From: Candidatus Aminicenantes bacterium UBA6072
GTDB lineage: Bacteria > Acidobacteriota > Aminicenantia > UBA2199
NCBI GenBank assembly: GCA_002436105.1
Contig: DIXU01000015.1
Coordinates: forward strand, 1-56,506
Direction: 5' to 3'
DNA: 56,506 nucleotides
The stretch's first letter is position 1; each line of letters begins with the position of its first letter. Shown one piece after another: positions 24,947 through 33,094 of the stretch. The translations under genes were made by a program, and so were the position numbers. The notes under the pieces were generated by a model. It ran no database searches. It was not told the origin of the DNA and saw only the letters and a list, made by a program, of their open reading frames with translations.

Positions 24947-26008
24947 ATGATGCGCCGGCTCCTGATGGCTGCGGCGTGCGCCGCCGGCCTACTGTTGGCG
25001 ATCGTTCTGGTTTACCTGGGGTTCATGACCGCGACCGATTATCGCCCGCCGGCGCTGCTGGCGCTGGAGATCCGGGACAACGCCGCGGCCATCCTGGAGA
25101 AGGGGGCGCCGTTCTCCGTCGTCAGTTTCAACATCGGCTATTGCGGCATGGACGCCGGCGCCGATTTTTTCATGGACGGCGGCCGGGGCTCGCGCTCCGC
25201 CAGCCCGGAGCGAACGCGGACCAACCTGAGGCGCATCGCCGCTTTCCTGGCCGGTGAGCAGGCCGATTTGATCCTGCTGCAGGAGGTGGACCGCAGGGCT
25301 TCGCGCAGCCAGCGGGTCGACCAGCTGCACGAACTGCAGCAACGCCTGGCCGGCCACGGCGGCGTCTTCGCCTTGAACTACAAGGTGCCCTGGGTGCCGG
25401 TGCCCCTGGCCAGGCCCATGGGCGCGGTGGAAAGCGGCCTGCTCACCCTCTCGCGCTTCCGGGTGGAATCGGCCCGGCGCCATCGACTGCCCGGCCAGGA
25501 GGCCTGGCCGCGGCAGCTGGCCGAACTGGACCGCTGCGTGAGCGAATGCCGGTTGCCGCTCAAGGGCGGCGGCGAGCTGGTGCTGCTCAACCTGCACCTG
25601 TCGGTCTTCGATCGCGGCGGCAGAATCCGCAGGCAGCAGCTGGACTGGCTGCGGGAGCGGCTGCTGGCGGAATACCGGAACGGCCGCCACGTCATCGCCG
25701 GCGGCGACTGGAACCATGGGCTCCCGGGCAGCGATCCGCAACGGTTCCCGGCGACCCGGGCTGCCTCCGCCTGGTACATGCCGCTGCCGCCGGACTTCAC
25801 GCCGCCGGGGTTCGCCTGGGCGCTCGACCCGGACCGGCCCACGGTGCGGGCCAGTTCCACCCCCTACCGGCCGGGCGAAAGCTTCGTCGCGGTCATCGAC
25901 GGCTTCCTGGTGTCGGACAATGTCGCGGTGCGGCAGGCGGTCGTCCGCGACCTGGATTTCGCAAACAGCGACCATAACCCGGTCCGGGCGGTTTTTTCCT
26001 TGAGATGA
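24947..26008 (+). CDS. Endonuclease/exonuclease/phosphatase (EEP) family protein, membrane-anchored
   Basis: A 353-residue protein with an N-terminal membrane helix (about 5-27) and an EEP catalytic domain. Landmarks are FSVVSFNIGYCGMD (Asn of motif 1), ADLILLQEVD (metal-binding Glu), NLHLS, IAGGDWNHG (Asp/Asn pair) and SDHNPVRAVF (terminal Asp-His). The family hydrolyses phosphodiester or phosphomonoester bonds in nucleic acids, lipids or inositol phosphates; the domain would face the periplasm. The start is uncertain: ATG 24947 and ATG 24950 are adjacent and neither has a good ribosome site, while an upstream in-frame start lies within repeats. Confidence 0.8.
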   Translation: MMRRLLMAAACAAGLLLAIVLVYLGFMTATDYRPPALLALEIRDNAAAILEKGAPFSVVSFNIGYCGMDAGADFFMDGGRGSRSASPERTRTNLRRIAAFLAGEQADLILLQEVDRRASRSQRVDQLHELQQRLAGHGGVFALNYKVPWVPVPLARPMGAVESGLLTLSRFRVESARRHRLPGQEAWPRQLAELDRCVSECRLPLKGGGELVLLNLHLSVFDRGGRIRRQQLDWLRERLLAEYRNGRHVIAGGDWNHGLPGSDPQRFPATRAASAWYMPLPPDFTPPGFAWALDPDRPTVRASSTPYRPGESFVAVIDGFLVSDNVAVRQAVVRDLDFANSDHNPVRAVFSLR

Positions 26009-26066
26009 GGCGGTCGATGACCGGGATGATCCGGTTGAGGCGCGGCGGCGCACAAAGTCAAGCGTT

Positions 26067-26098
26067 CTCCCCCGGGGGAGGCTGCCGCTTTTAAAAGC
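26067..26098. terminator. Two palindromes between convergent genes
   Basis: CTCCCCCGGGGGAG (26067-26080) and GCTTTTAAAAGC (26087-26098) lie between the EEP gene and paralogue 3, the second overlapping the stop codon of paralogue 3. They could act as a bidirectional terminator, but there is no clean T-run after the first stem. Confidence 0.45.
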
Positions 26099-27359
26099 GC
26101 AGGAATGCCCCCAGGCGAAAGCCAAAGCCGCCGAGATCGAGGGAGAACGGCCGATAGTTTCCGTCTTCCCAGGCTTGCGGGATCAAGGGCCGGGCGATGG
26201 ATTCGTTGACGACCTTCCAGCGTCCCTTCCTGGATTCCCGGAGGATGGCCCCGTTCCCCGAAGGTCCCCCGTCCAGGATGGTCTCGGAGATGAACTGCTC
26301 GCCGCTCACGTCCTCGACCTTGAACATCTGGTAGATGCCCTCGGCAAAGAGGCCGAAACCGCGCCAAAGAAGGAACTCGAACTTGGCCCCGGCTTCAGCC
26401 CCTGGGCCATTGCCATTGCCGCTCATGTCGACTTCGTAGAAACGGTCCTCGCCGGAGAAACCGTCCTGGAAGCGGCGTGTCGAGGCATAACGGCATTCGA
26501 CGAACGCCCAGCCGGCATGGACGAAGCCCGCAACGCTCACGAAGGGGTTGATGGGCAGGGTGGCCTGCGCCCCCAGATGGGGAAAGAATGTCCTCAAGCC
26601 CAGCCGGTAGCCGCTGATATCGGACTTGACTTCGAAACTCCTGTTACCTTCGGGATAGGCGAAACTGGAAGCGGAAGAATATTCGGAAATACGCCCTTGG
26701 TCGGTCCAATCCAGGCCGGCGGCCAGCGAAAACGTGCGGTTGAGGCGCAGGCGCAGGCGGAGGGTCAGCGGCCAGCGGTTGCTCAGCGAGTACATGATTC
26801 CCAGGACCCTGTCCACGTAATGAGGTGAGGTGGCAACGAAGCGCGGATCGCGCCAGTAGAACCAGGGCTGCACCTTGGTGAGCCATTGGTCGTGTTTGAT
26901 GAAAAGGTTCAGGTCGTCGGGGTCATTGGCCAGCCCACCGATGCCCAGTTCCAGCTGCCACCTCTTCCATGGGCCGCCGGCATCGGCCAGCGACTCGTCC
27001 GCAGACGGGGGAGGCTCGGTGCCGGGCAGGCGCTTGAGCTTGATGCGCAGGGTGGCCGACTGGCCGGCGGAGAGGCGGATGCCGCTGGCCACGTAGGACT
27101 GGTAGCCTTCCAGGTCGAAACTGACCTGGTAGGTTCCCGGCGCCAGGCCGAGGAAGCGGAAGCCCCCGTTTCCAATGTCGCTCATCACATTCGTTTCGGC
27201 GTTGCTGACCACGTTGACCGCCGTCACCGTGACGCCGGCCAGGGCGCGCCCCTCGTTGTCGCGGACGTAGCCATCGATGAAGGCGTGCAGCGACTGGCCC
27301 GCCAGGCATCCCGCCGCCGCAATCAGAACGGCGGTCAAAATCAGTATGTGTTTCCTCAT
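26091..27359 (-). CDS. Outer-membrane protein with carboxypeptidase-regulatory-like domain, paralogue 3
   Basis: A 422-residue relative of the proteins at 10892, 15079 and 28617. Signal peptide about 1-21 (ending LAGQ), regulatory-like domain about 24-110 (GYVRDNEGRALAGVTVTAVNV, GGFRFLGLAPGTYQVSFDLEGY), linker PPPSADESLADAGGPWKRW, then a barrel with the segments FPHLGAQATLPINPFV and FVHAGWAFVECRYAST, ending FRLGAFLRF. It is very close to paralogue 4 and shares its 5' leader, so these two are the most recent duplicates. AGGTGAAACG precedes ATG 27359. The paraslipin gene lies upstream of it, between the two copies. Confidence 0.78.
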   Translation of the reverse strand: MRKHILILTAVLIAAAGCLAGQSLHAFIDGYVRDNEGRALAGVTVTAVNVVSNAETNVMSDIGNGGFRFLGLAPGTYQVSFDLEGYQSYVASGIRLSAGQSATLRIKLKRLPGTEPPPSADESLADAGGPWKRWQLELGIGGLANDPDDLNLFIKHDQWLTKVQPWFYWRDPRFVATSPHYVDRVLGIMYSLSNRWPLTLRLRLRLNRTFSLAAGLDWTDQGRISEYSSASSFAYPEGNRSFEVKSDISGYRLGLRTFFPHLGAQATLPINPFVSVAGFVHAGWAFVECRYASTRRFQDGFSGEDRFYEVDMSGNGNGPGAEAGAKFEFLLWRGFGLFAEGIYQMFKVEDVSGEQFISETILDGGPSGNGAILRESRKGRWKVVNESIARPLIPQAWEDGNYRPFSLDLGGFGFRLGAFLRF

Positions 27360-27415
27360 CGTTTCACCTGTTACGAAGGGGCCGCTTGCGGCCAGGCCCG
27401 ATCAGAGCAGTTCCA
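27360..27415 (-). promoter_or_regulatory. Conserved 5' leader of paralogue 3
   Basis: About 55 bases closely match 29886-29941 upstream of paralogue 4, including AGGTGAAACG before the ATG and GGCCGC-TT-GCGGCC, a perfect inverted repeat here. Conservation outside the gene suggests a shared control site, though recent duplication alone could explain it. Confidence 0.55.
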
Positions 27416-27660
27416 CAAATTCTTAACGCACGAAACAAGAATTTTGCTTATCGGAAAGGGCAATAATTTTTTTATTTGGGAAATTCAATTGATTGGTTAT
27501 TTATCCATTGCCAGGGCGACTCTCCGCGACAAGTGACGAATGAATAAAGATTTCGGCGAACGGTACGCGGCAACGGCAGGGAACAGCCTGACGTGGCGCG
27601 ATAAAGCAGTTTTCTGCTGGCGCGGACACGGAGACCGACATGAACAGTCCGGACTCTTGC
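27416..27660. other. Gap between paralogue 3 and paraslipin
   Basis: AT-rich to about 27490, then a short decayed GACAAGTGACGA repeat near 27530. No gene, and no terminator that I can support for the paraslipin gene. Confidence 0.5.
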
Positions 27661-28533
27661 TTATTTCTTGACCGGCACCATCCCGGCCATCTCGCCGATG
27701 ACGTTGACCAGGTCGGAGCCCAGGGGGACGACGATCTTGGCGTTGTCTTTCAGCGAGGCCTCCAGCGCCTGCAGCTTCTTCAGCAGCTGGGCGTTGCCGA
27801 CGAAGTACTGGTTGGCCGCCTCGTTGACCAGCTTGATCGCCTGGGCCTCGCCTTCGGCGGCCAGGATCGCCGCCTGGCGGATGCCTTCCGCTTTCTTGAT
27901 CTCGGCCCGCTTCTGTCCGTCGGCCGCCGTCTCGGTGGCCGTGGCGAAGTCGATGGCGGCGATCTTCTCGTTCTCGGCCTTGACCACCTTGTTCATCGTC
28001 TCCTGGACATCCTTGGGCGGGTCGATCTCCTTGAGCTCGGTGCGCACGATGTCGATGCCCCAGCTGGCGGTTTCCGAGCACAGTGTCTTGAGCAGATCGG
28101 AATTGATGCGGCTGCGCTCGGAGTTGGCCGATTTCAGCGTCATGGTGCCGATGATGTTGCGCAGGGTGGTGCGGGCCAGGTTGACGATCTGGTACTGGTA
28201 GTTGTTGACGTTGTACTGCGAACGTTTGACGCTCTCCTCGTCCATCTTGACCTTGAAATAGACCTGCGCGTCGACGCGGGCGTTCAGGTTGTCGTTGGTG
28301 ATGATCTCCTGCGGCAGGGCGTCGACCATCTGCTCGGTGGTGTTCACCTGGAACATGCGGTCAATGACCGGGATGATCCAGTTGAAGCCGGCGTGCGCGA
28401 AGCGCTTGTACCTGCCCAGCCGCTCGACCAGACCACGGTGAGTGGGGCGGACGATGCGGATCCCCGCCAAAAACAGGAAGACAAGGACGAAAAATGCAAA
28501 GACCCAAAGGCCGGTGGCGTTGAATTCATTCAT
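27661..28533 (-). CDS. Paraslipin (SPFH/band 7, long type)
   Basis: A 290-residue SPFH protein. It has an N-terminal membrane helix (LWVFAFFVLVFLFLAGI), then RIVRPTHRGLVERLGRYKRFAHAGFNWIIPVIDRM and the band 7 domain with VDALPQEIITNDNLNARVDAQVYFKV. A long helical region rich in Ala, Glu and Lys follows (NKVVKAENEKIAAIDFATATETAADGQKRAEIKKAEGIRQAAILAAEGEAQAIKLV across consecutive segments). The C-terminus has the paraslipin pattern PLGSDLVNVIGEMAG. It scaffolds membrane microdomains. No NfeD gene is adjacent. It lies 83 bases downstream of paralogue 4, the same order as paralogue 1 and slipin. GGAGGGAAGC precedes ATG 28533. Confidence 0.88.
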   Translation of the reverse strand: MNEFNATGLWVFAFFVLVFLFLAGIRIVRPTHRGLVERLGRYKRFAHAGFNWIIPVIDRMFQVNTTEQMVDALPQEIITNDNLNARVDAQVYFKVKMDEESVKRSQYNVNNYQYQIVNLARTTLRNIIGTMTLKSANSERSRINSDLLKTLCSETASWGIDIVRTELKEIDPPKDVQETMNKVVKAENEKIAAIDFATATETAADGQKRAEIKKAEGIRQAAILAAEGEAQAIKLVNEAANQYFVGNAQLLKKLQALEASLKDNAKIVVPLGSDLVNVIGEMAGMVPVKK

Positions 28534-28562
28534 GTTGCTTCCCTCCAGCGGACATACACTCA

Positions 28563-28591
28563 CTTATAGCGGAATTGGCGCCCACAGTCAA
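28563..28591 (-). promoter_or_regulatory. Sigma-70 promoter of paraslipin
   Basis: TTGACT (28586-28591), 17 bases, TATAAG (28563-28568). The predicted leader is about 23 bases. The paraslipin can therefore be transcribed independently of paralogue 4. Confidence 0.72.
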
Positions 28592-28616
28592 TCATCCCTC
28601 CGGGGGGGCTCCCGCT

Positions 28617-29885
28617 TCAAAATCGGAAGAACGCCCCCAGGCGGAAGCCGAAGCCGCCGAGGTCGAGGGAGAACGGCCGATAGTATTCGTCTTCCCAGGC
28701 TTGCGGGATCAAGGGCCAGGCAATGGGTTCGTTGGCGACCTTCCAGCGCCCCTCCCTGGATTCGCTGATGACGGTTCCATGCGATGAGGATCCCCCGTCC
28801 AGGATGGTCTCGGAGATGAACTGATTGCCGCTCACGTCGTTCACCTTGAAAAACTGGTAGATGCCCTCGGTAAACAGGCCGAAGCCGCGCCACAGGATGA
28901 ACTCGAACTTGGCCCCGGCTTCAGCCGCCGGGCCGTTGCCTTTGCCCTTCATGCCAATCTCGTAGAGGCGGTCCTCGCCGGCGAAACCGTCCTGGAAACG
29001 TCGTGTCGAGGCATGGCTGCATTCGACGAACGCCCAGCCGGCATGGACGAAGCCCGCAACGCTCACGAAGGGGTTGATCGGCAGGGTGGCCTGCGCCCCC
29101 AGGTGGGGAAAGAACGTCCTCAAGCCGAGCCGGTAGCCGCTGATGTCGGTTTTGACATCGAAGCCCGTGCCGCCTGCGGGGTAGCTGAAGCTGGCGCCGA
29201 AAACATAGTGGGAGTTTTGCTGCTGGTCGGTCCAATCCAGGCCGGCGGCCAGCGAAAACGTGCGGTTGAGGCGCAGGCGCAGGCGCAGGGTCAGCGGCCA
29301 GCGGTTGGTCACCGAATGCAGGACCCCCAGGCCCATGCCCGTGCCATAGATAGGGCGGGCGATGAAGCGGGGGTCGCGCAGGTAGAGCAGATAACGTTCC
29401 TTGATCAGCAACTGATCGTGATCGACGAACAGGTTCAGGTCGTCGGGATCATGGGTCAGCCCGCCGATGGACAGCTCGACCTGCCACCTCTTCCATGGGC
29501 CTATGGCATCCGCCAGCAGATCATCCTCGGCCGGAGGGGCCTCGGTGCCGGGCAGGGGCTTGAGCTTGACGCGCAGGGTGGTCGACTGGCCGGCGGAGAG
29601 GCGGATGCCGCTGGCCACGTAGGACTGGTAGCCTTCCAGGTCGCAACTGACCTGGTAGGTGCCCGGCGCCAGGCCGAGGAAGCGGAAGCCCCCGTTTCCC
29701 CTGTCGCTGACGACCTTCGCCTCGGCGTTGCTGACCACGTTGGTCGCCGTCACCGTGACGCCGGCCAGAAAGCGCCCCTCCTCGTCCTGGATGTAGCCGT
29801 CGATACGCGCGTGCAGCGCCTGTCCTTCCAGCCATCCCGCTGCCGCCAGCAAGACGGCAGCCGCAATCAGCAGGCATTTCTTCAT
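28617..29885 (-). CDS. Outer-membrane protein with carboxypeptidase-regulatory-like domain, paralogue 4
   Basis: A 422-residue protein with the same build as paralogue 3: signal peptide about 1-21 (ending LEGQ), regulatory-like domain (ARIDGYIQDEEGRFLAGVTVTATNV, GGFRFLGLAPGTYQVSCDLEGY), linker APPAEDDLLADAIGPWKRWQ and barrel ending FRLGAFFRF. The barrel strands are nearly identical to paralogue 3, while segments around residues 140-180 and 225-245 differ, as expected of exposed loops. AGGTGAAACG precedes ATG 29885. The paraslipin follows on the same strand. Confidence 0.78.
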   Translation of the reverse strand: MKKCLLIAAAVLLAAAGWLEGQALHARIDGYIQDEEGRFLAGVTVTATNVVSNAEAKVVSDRGNGGFRFLGLAPGTYQVSCDLEGYQSYVASGIRLSAGQSTTLRVKLKPLPGTEAPPAEDDLLADAIGPWKRWQVELSIGGLTHDPDDLNLFVDHDQLLIKERYLLYLRDPRFIARPIYGTGMGLGVLHSVTNRWPLTLRLRLRLNRTFSLAAGLDWTDQQQNSHYVFGASFSYPAGGTGFDVKTDISGYRLGLRTFFPHLGAQATLPINPFVSVAGFVHAGWAFVECSHASTRRFQDGFAGEDRLYEIGMKGKGNGPAAEAGAKFEFILWRGFGLFTEGIYQFFKVNDVSGNQFISETILDGGSSSHGTVISESREGRWKVANEPIAWPLIPQAWEDEYYRPFSLDLGGFGFRLGAFFRF

Positions 29886-29941
29886 CGTTTCACCTATGAC
29901 GAAAGGGTCGCTTGCGGCCAGGCCCGATCAGAGCATTTCCA
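29886..29941 (-). promoter_or_regulatory. Conserved 5' leader of paralogue 4
   Basis: Matches 27360-27415 over about 55 bases. The GC palindrome is imperfect here (GGTCGC-TT-GCGGCC). No consensus -35/-10 pair is evident in either copy. Confidence 0.5.
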
Positions 29942-30124
29942 GATGGAGCATACGTTCCGGATCATGATTGAGTTCATGGTCAGGAACAATTTTTTGAATT
30001 TTCCTGCCGGTGCCGGCGGCGGGAACGGTCGCCGGAGATGCCGCGCCGCAACACTCATCTCCTTTCATCCGCCGTCCGTCGAGCGCAAGGAGTGTTGCGT
30101 TTCGACCCCGCACGATGCGCAGGT

Positions 30125-30153
30125 TTGCATTTACCCGCCATTGCTCCTACAAT
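30125..30153 (+). promoter_or_regulatory. Leaderless sigma-70 promoter of the secreted protein at 30160
   Basis: TTGCAT, 17 bases, TACAAT, then 6 bases to ATG 30160. Both boxes and both spacings are consistent, making this one of the clearest leaderless candidates in the window. Confidence 0.75.
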
Positions 30154-30159
30154 TTCATC

Positions 30160-30981
30160 ATGAAAAAGATGAGAGTTGCCGCCGCATGTGGGCTGATGCT
30201 TGTTCTCTCCCTCCCGTTCCCGGGGCTGTCCGCCGGCGTTCCGGCTGAGGAAGAGGACCGTCCGGCGAACGGGGAACTTGCCCGCTTCGCCGGCACCTGG
30301 ACCGGGCATGGGGCCGGGGAAGAAGTCCGCTTCCGCGACAAGAACGGACTGCTGGTGCTGACCGTCAAGCACAAAACCGAATTCGTCTTTGAGGTCGACC
30401 CGCAGGGCAAGGTCCAGGGCGAGGGCAGCATCGAGTACAGCCTGGAGCGCAACACCTCGGGACTGGACGACCTCGTCGCCGGCGTCCATTCGCTGATGGG
30501 ACTGGCCCAGGTCCCGGGCACCGGGGTGAGCGGGGCGTTCGGCGACGCGGCGAAAAAGGTCGGCGAGGAGGCCACCGATGTCAAGGGGGTGACCCGTATC
30601 CAGTACGACGCCCCGCACCTGAAGAACGGTCCCGAGATCAGGCATTTCAAGTTCACGGGCAGGATTCACAAGGGTTCCTTCAAGAACAGCGAGGGGCGGC
30701 AGGTTGAAGCTTTCCTGATCACGCTCGATGAAGTGCTGAATTTCAACCGCATGGGCGGCGAGGCCGACAACACCCTGGTCGCCGAGTACGAGGTCAACAA
30801 GGTGAAGACCGAGGCTACTTTCGCCTGCTGGTCCCCCTTCATCTCTGGTGACGGAGTCATCCGCCAGGGGCCGGGCAGCATCCATGTCGCCGAGTTCCAG
30901 CAACAGGGGCGCCATCGCCTGGGCAAGCGCGTCTGGGAGGAATACGGCTACGTCTGGCTGGCCAGGCAGGTGGCCAGGTAA
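30160..30981 (+). CDS. Secreted protein of unknown function
   Basis: A 273-residue exported protein with a signal peptide (MKKMRVAAACGLMLVLSLPF..., cut near LSA-GV). The mature part starts with an acidic stretch and then FAGTWTGHGAGEEVRFRDKNG, an opening seen in lipocalin-like and other small beta-barrel proteins. Further beta segments are VLTVKHKTEFVFEVDPQGKVQGEGSIEYSL, HFKFTGRIHKGSF and TLVAEYEVNKVKTEATF. No family is recognised and no catalytic motif is seen. The start is set by the promoter geometry; the frame is open further upstream but lacks a signal peptide there. Confidence 0.6.
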   Translation: MKKMRVAAACGLMLVLSLPFPGLSAGVPAEEEDRPANGELARFAGTWTGHGAGEEVRFRDKNGLLVLTVKHKTEFVFEVDPQGKVQGEGSIEYSLERNTSGLDDLVAGVHSLMGLAQVPGTGVSGAFGDAAKKVGEEATDVKGVTRIQYDAPHLKNGPEIRHFKFTGRIHKGSFKNSEGRQVEAFLITLDEVLNFNRMGGEADNTLVAEYEVNKVKTEATFACWSPFISGDGVIRQGPGSIHVAEFQQQGRHRLGKRVWEEYGYVWLARQVAR

Positions 30982-31214
30982 GCGGGATTCCAGTCCATGC
31001 CCCGGATGGCTCCCGGGGCGGGTGGCGATTGCAAATCGGCAGGGATCATGACCGGTTTTCGGGGCCACCGCGTGTAAGCGCTGCCCGTCGAGCGCCTGCT
31101 GCCGCTGCTGCGCCGGGCCCGGGAGCCCCGCTTGGCAAGACAGCGTTCTCCATCAGTTCAGGGAATAAAAGGCCAGCCCGTTTTTTTTCACTCCGGCTTT
31201 TCGCAGTCATTTTC

Positions 31215-32690
31215 TCACGACGCCCTGGGAAATATCACCGTGAACGTCGTGCCGCGTCCCGGCTCGCTCTGCACGCCGATGCCGCCCCCCTGCATCTCCA
31301 CGAGCTTCTTGACGATGTAGAGCCCCAGACGGCTGGCGGTCTCGCCGCCGGCCGGCCGGGCGCTGCGGCGCTTGAACTTGGCAAAGATCCTTTCCTGTTC
31401 ATTGGGGCTCAGTCCCGGGCCCATGTCGTGAATCTCCAGGCGCACCCAGGGGCCGTTGACGCCGACGTGCACGCGGACCGGCTGGTCCGCCGGCGAATAG
31501 CTGGCGGCATGGCCGACCAGGTTCTCGACGATCTCCTGCAGCCGCGTTTCGTCGGCCTGCACCAGGCAGCTCCCTTCGCTGCTCAGCTCGATGCGCCGCC
31601 TCCCGGCAGGCGCGTTGCCCAGGAACCGTTCCGCCACCTGCCCCGTCAGCGCCGCCAGGTCGATGCTGCGGGATTGCATTCGCACCTGGCCGCGATCCAG
31701 CGCCGAGGACTCGAGCAGCTCATCGATCAATTCCAGCATGCGCTCCGAGGAGCCGCGGATCACCTCGGCCTGTCGGCGGACGCGTTCCTCGTCGCCGCTT
31801 TGGCGCAGGATGAGCTCCGCATAGCCCAGGATGGACTGCAGCGGGTCTTTCAGGCCCTCCGCGGCGAGTTCCACCAGCTCGCTGCGGTGGCGGTCGGCCA
31901 GGCGCAGCTCCTCGTTGGCGGCGCCCAATCCGGCGATCGCCTGCCGCAGCTGGGCGGTCCTCTCGTTGACCTGACGCTCGAGCTCGATGTTGACCAGCTG
32001 CAGGCTGCGGTGCTTGCGCTGTTCCTCGAAAAAGAACGTGATGAAAATGACGGACAGGTAGACGAGCACCACGTACTCGGCAACGAGGATGCCGTTGTAA
32101 TAGCCCTGGCCCACGGCGAAGTCGTTGACGCCGGCGACGAGGCCCGGAATGAACGCCGTGACGGCCAGCCACTTGTCGCGCCTTTTCATGGGGGTGCGCA
32201 GCGCCTTCAGAATCGAAAAGCCGTAGGTGCCGACGACGAAAAGCGACAGCAGCCGGTAGGCGGGACCGTAGCTGGCGAAGTGGTAGTCGAAACGGATGCC
32301 GAGGAACAGCACCCGCAGGTGGCGCACCGGCAGGTCGAGGAAGAAGGGAAAAGGGATGGTCAGGGCCACCAGGACGCCCAGGACCAGGAAAATGCGGGGC
32401 ACGCGCAGGCTGCGGAAGAAGATCTCGTAGATGCAGTAGAACCAGAAGATCATCACCAGGATCATGGCCGCCAGCTTGAGGCGGTGGAACAGCAGGGCCT
32501 GCTCGGGCGTGATGTCGCGGGAGAGAAGAAGCTCGAAAAGGGCGAAGAAGGCGCAGCCGAAGCTGGAGAGGGCGAAATAGAAGTACTTGTCGATCTTGCG
32601 CGTGACCAGCAGGAAGCGCAGGAAGTAAAACAGGCCGAGAGTGAGGAATATGGCGCTGATGAAGCTGAGCATGACCTGGAACGTGGTCAT
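31215..32690 (-). CDS. Histidine-kinase-like membrane protein lacking the H-box histidine
   Basis: A 491-residue protein with seven predicted membrane helices (about 5-225), a short coiled coil (about 228-265), a HisKA-like dimerisation region (about 268-335) and a HATPase_c domain (about 375-490). Where kinases have SHELRTPL or HDLKDPL, this reads AEGLKDPL: Glu278 replaces the phospho-accepting His. In the N box (ENLVGHAASYS) His394 replaces the magnesium-binding Asn. The G boxes DMGPG and RLGLYIVKKLVE are intact, so nucleotide binding may persist. It could be a pseudokinase or a sensor scaffold. No response regulator is adjacent. AGGTGACACG precedes ATG 32690. Confidence 0.75.
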   Translation of the reverse strand: MTTFQVMLSFISAIFLTLGLFYFLRFLLVTRKIDKYFYFALSSFGCAFFALFELLLSRDITPEQALLFHRLKLAAMILVMIFWFYCIYEIFFRSLRVPRIFLVLGVLVALTIPFPFFLDLPVRHLRVLFLGIRFDYHFASYGPAYRLLSLFVVGTYGFSILKALRTPMKRRDKWLAVTAFIPGLVAGVNDFAVGQGYYNGILVAEYVVLVYLSVIFITFFFEEQRKHRSLQLVNIELERQVNERTAQLRQAIAGLGAANEELRLADRHRSELVELAAEGLKDPLQSILGYAELILRQSGDEERVRRQAEVIRGSSERMLELIDELLESSALDRGQVRMQSRSIDLAALTGQVAERFLGNAPAGRRRIELSSEGSCLVQADETRLQEIVENLVGHAASYSPADQPVRVHVGVNGPWVRLEIHDMGPGLSPNEQERIFAKFKRRSARPAGGETASRLGLYIVKKLVEMQGGGIGVQSEPGRGTTFTVIFPRAS

Positions 32691-32820
32691 CGTGTCACCT
32701 CATGCCTCGGGGCGCATGGAAATCCCCGCTGCGGATTGTAGGCGGCTGTTTTCGGGAAGTCAAGGAGCGGAAGTGGGAAAATCCGACTGGCGGCGGAGGC
32801 AGGAATCAATGCCGTCCGGG

Positions 32821-32841
32821 CGTGACGCGTGACGAGTAACA
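32821..32841. repeat. Short heptad array, family CGTGACG
   Basis: Three heptads (CGTGACG twice, then AGTAACA), linking the CGTGACG family of 39146 and 43967 with the AGTAACA family of 22754. Confidence 0.7.
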
Positions 32842-32908
32842 GCATGAGGATGAATGGTCCCGGTCCGCGGTTTTCGGTAGACGGCTTACAGGGAGAGAAG
32901 AGCCAGCC

Positions 32909-33062
32909 TGGAATGCGGAACGCGGAACGTGGAGCGTGGAACATGGAACCTGGAACCTGGAACGTGGAACCTGGAACCTGGAACCTGGAACGTGGAACCT
33001 GGAACGTGGAACCTGGAACGTGGAACGTGGAACCTGGAACGTGGAACGTGGAACCTGGAACC
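32909..33062. repeat. Largest heptad array: 22 units of TGGAAC[C/G]
   Basis: Twenty-two contiguous units, 154 bases, without a single indel. After the first five, every unit is TGGAACC or TGGAACG, so only position 7 varies; early units also vary at positions 1, 5 and 6. The same family occurs as six units at 55231-55272. Confidence 0.95.
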
Positions 33063-33094
33063 TCTGAATCTCCACTGTGCTTTTCAGCCGCTGG

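Larger units (their letters stand above)
32691..33094. other. Gap between kinase-like and M24 genes: repeat region
   Basis: 404 bases between two minus-strand genes, dominated by the arrays at 32821-32841 and 32909-33062. No gene. Reading frames through the array are simple 7-residue translation repeats. Confidence 0.7.

Noticed and set aside
32909..33062. CRISPR array
   Set aside because: The unit is 7 bases with no spacers. There are no cas genes in the window.
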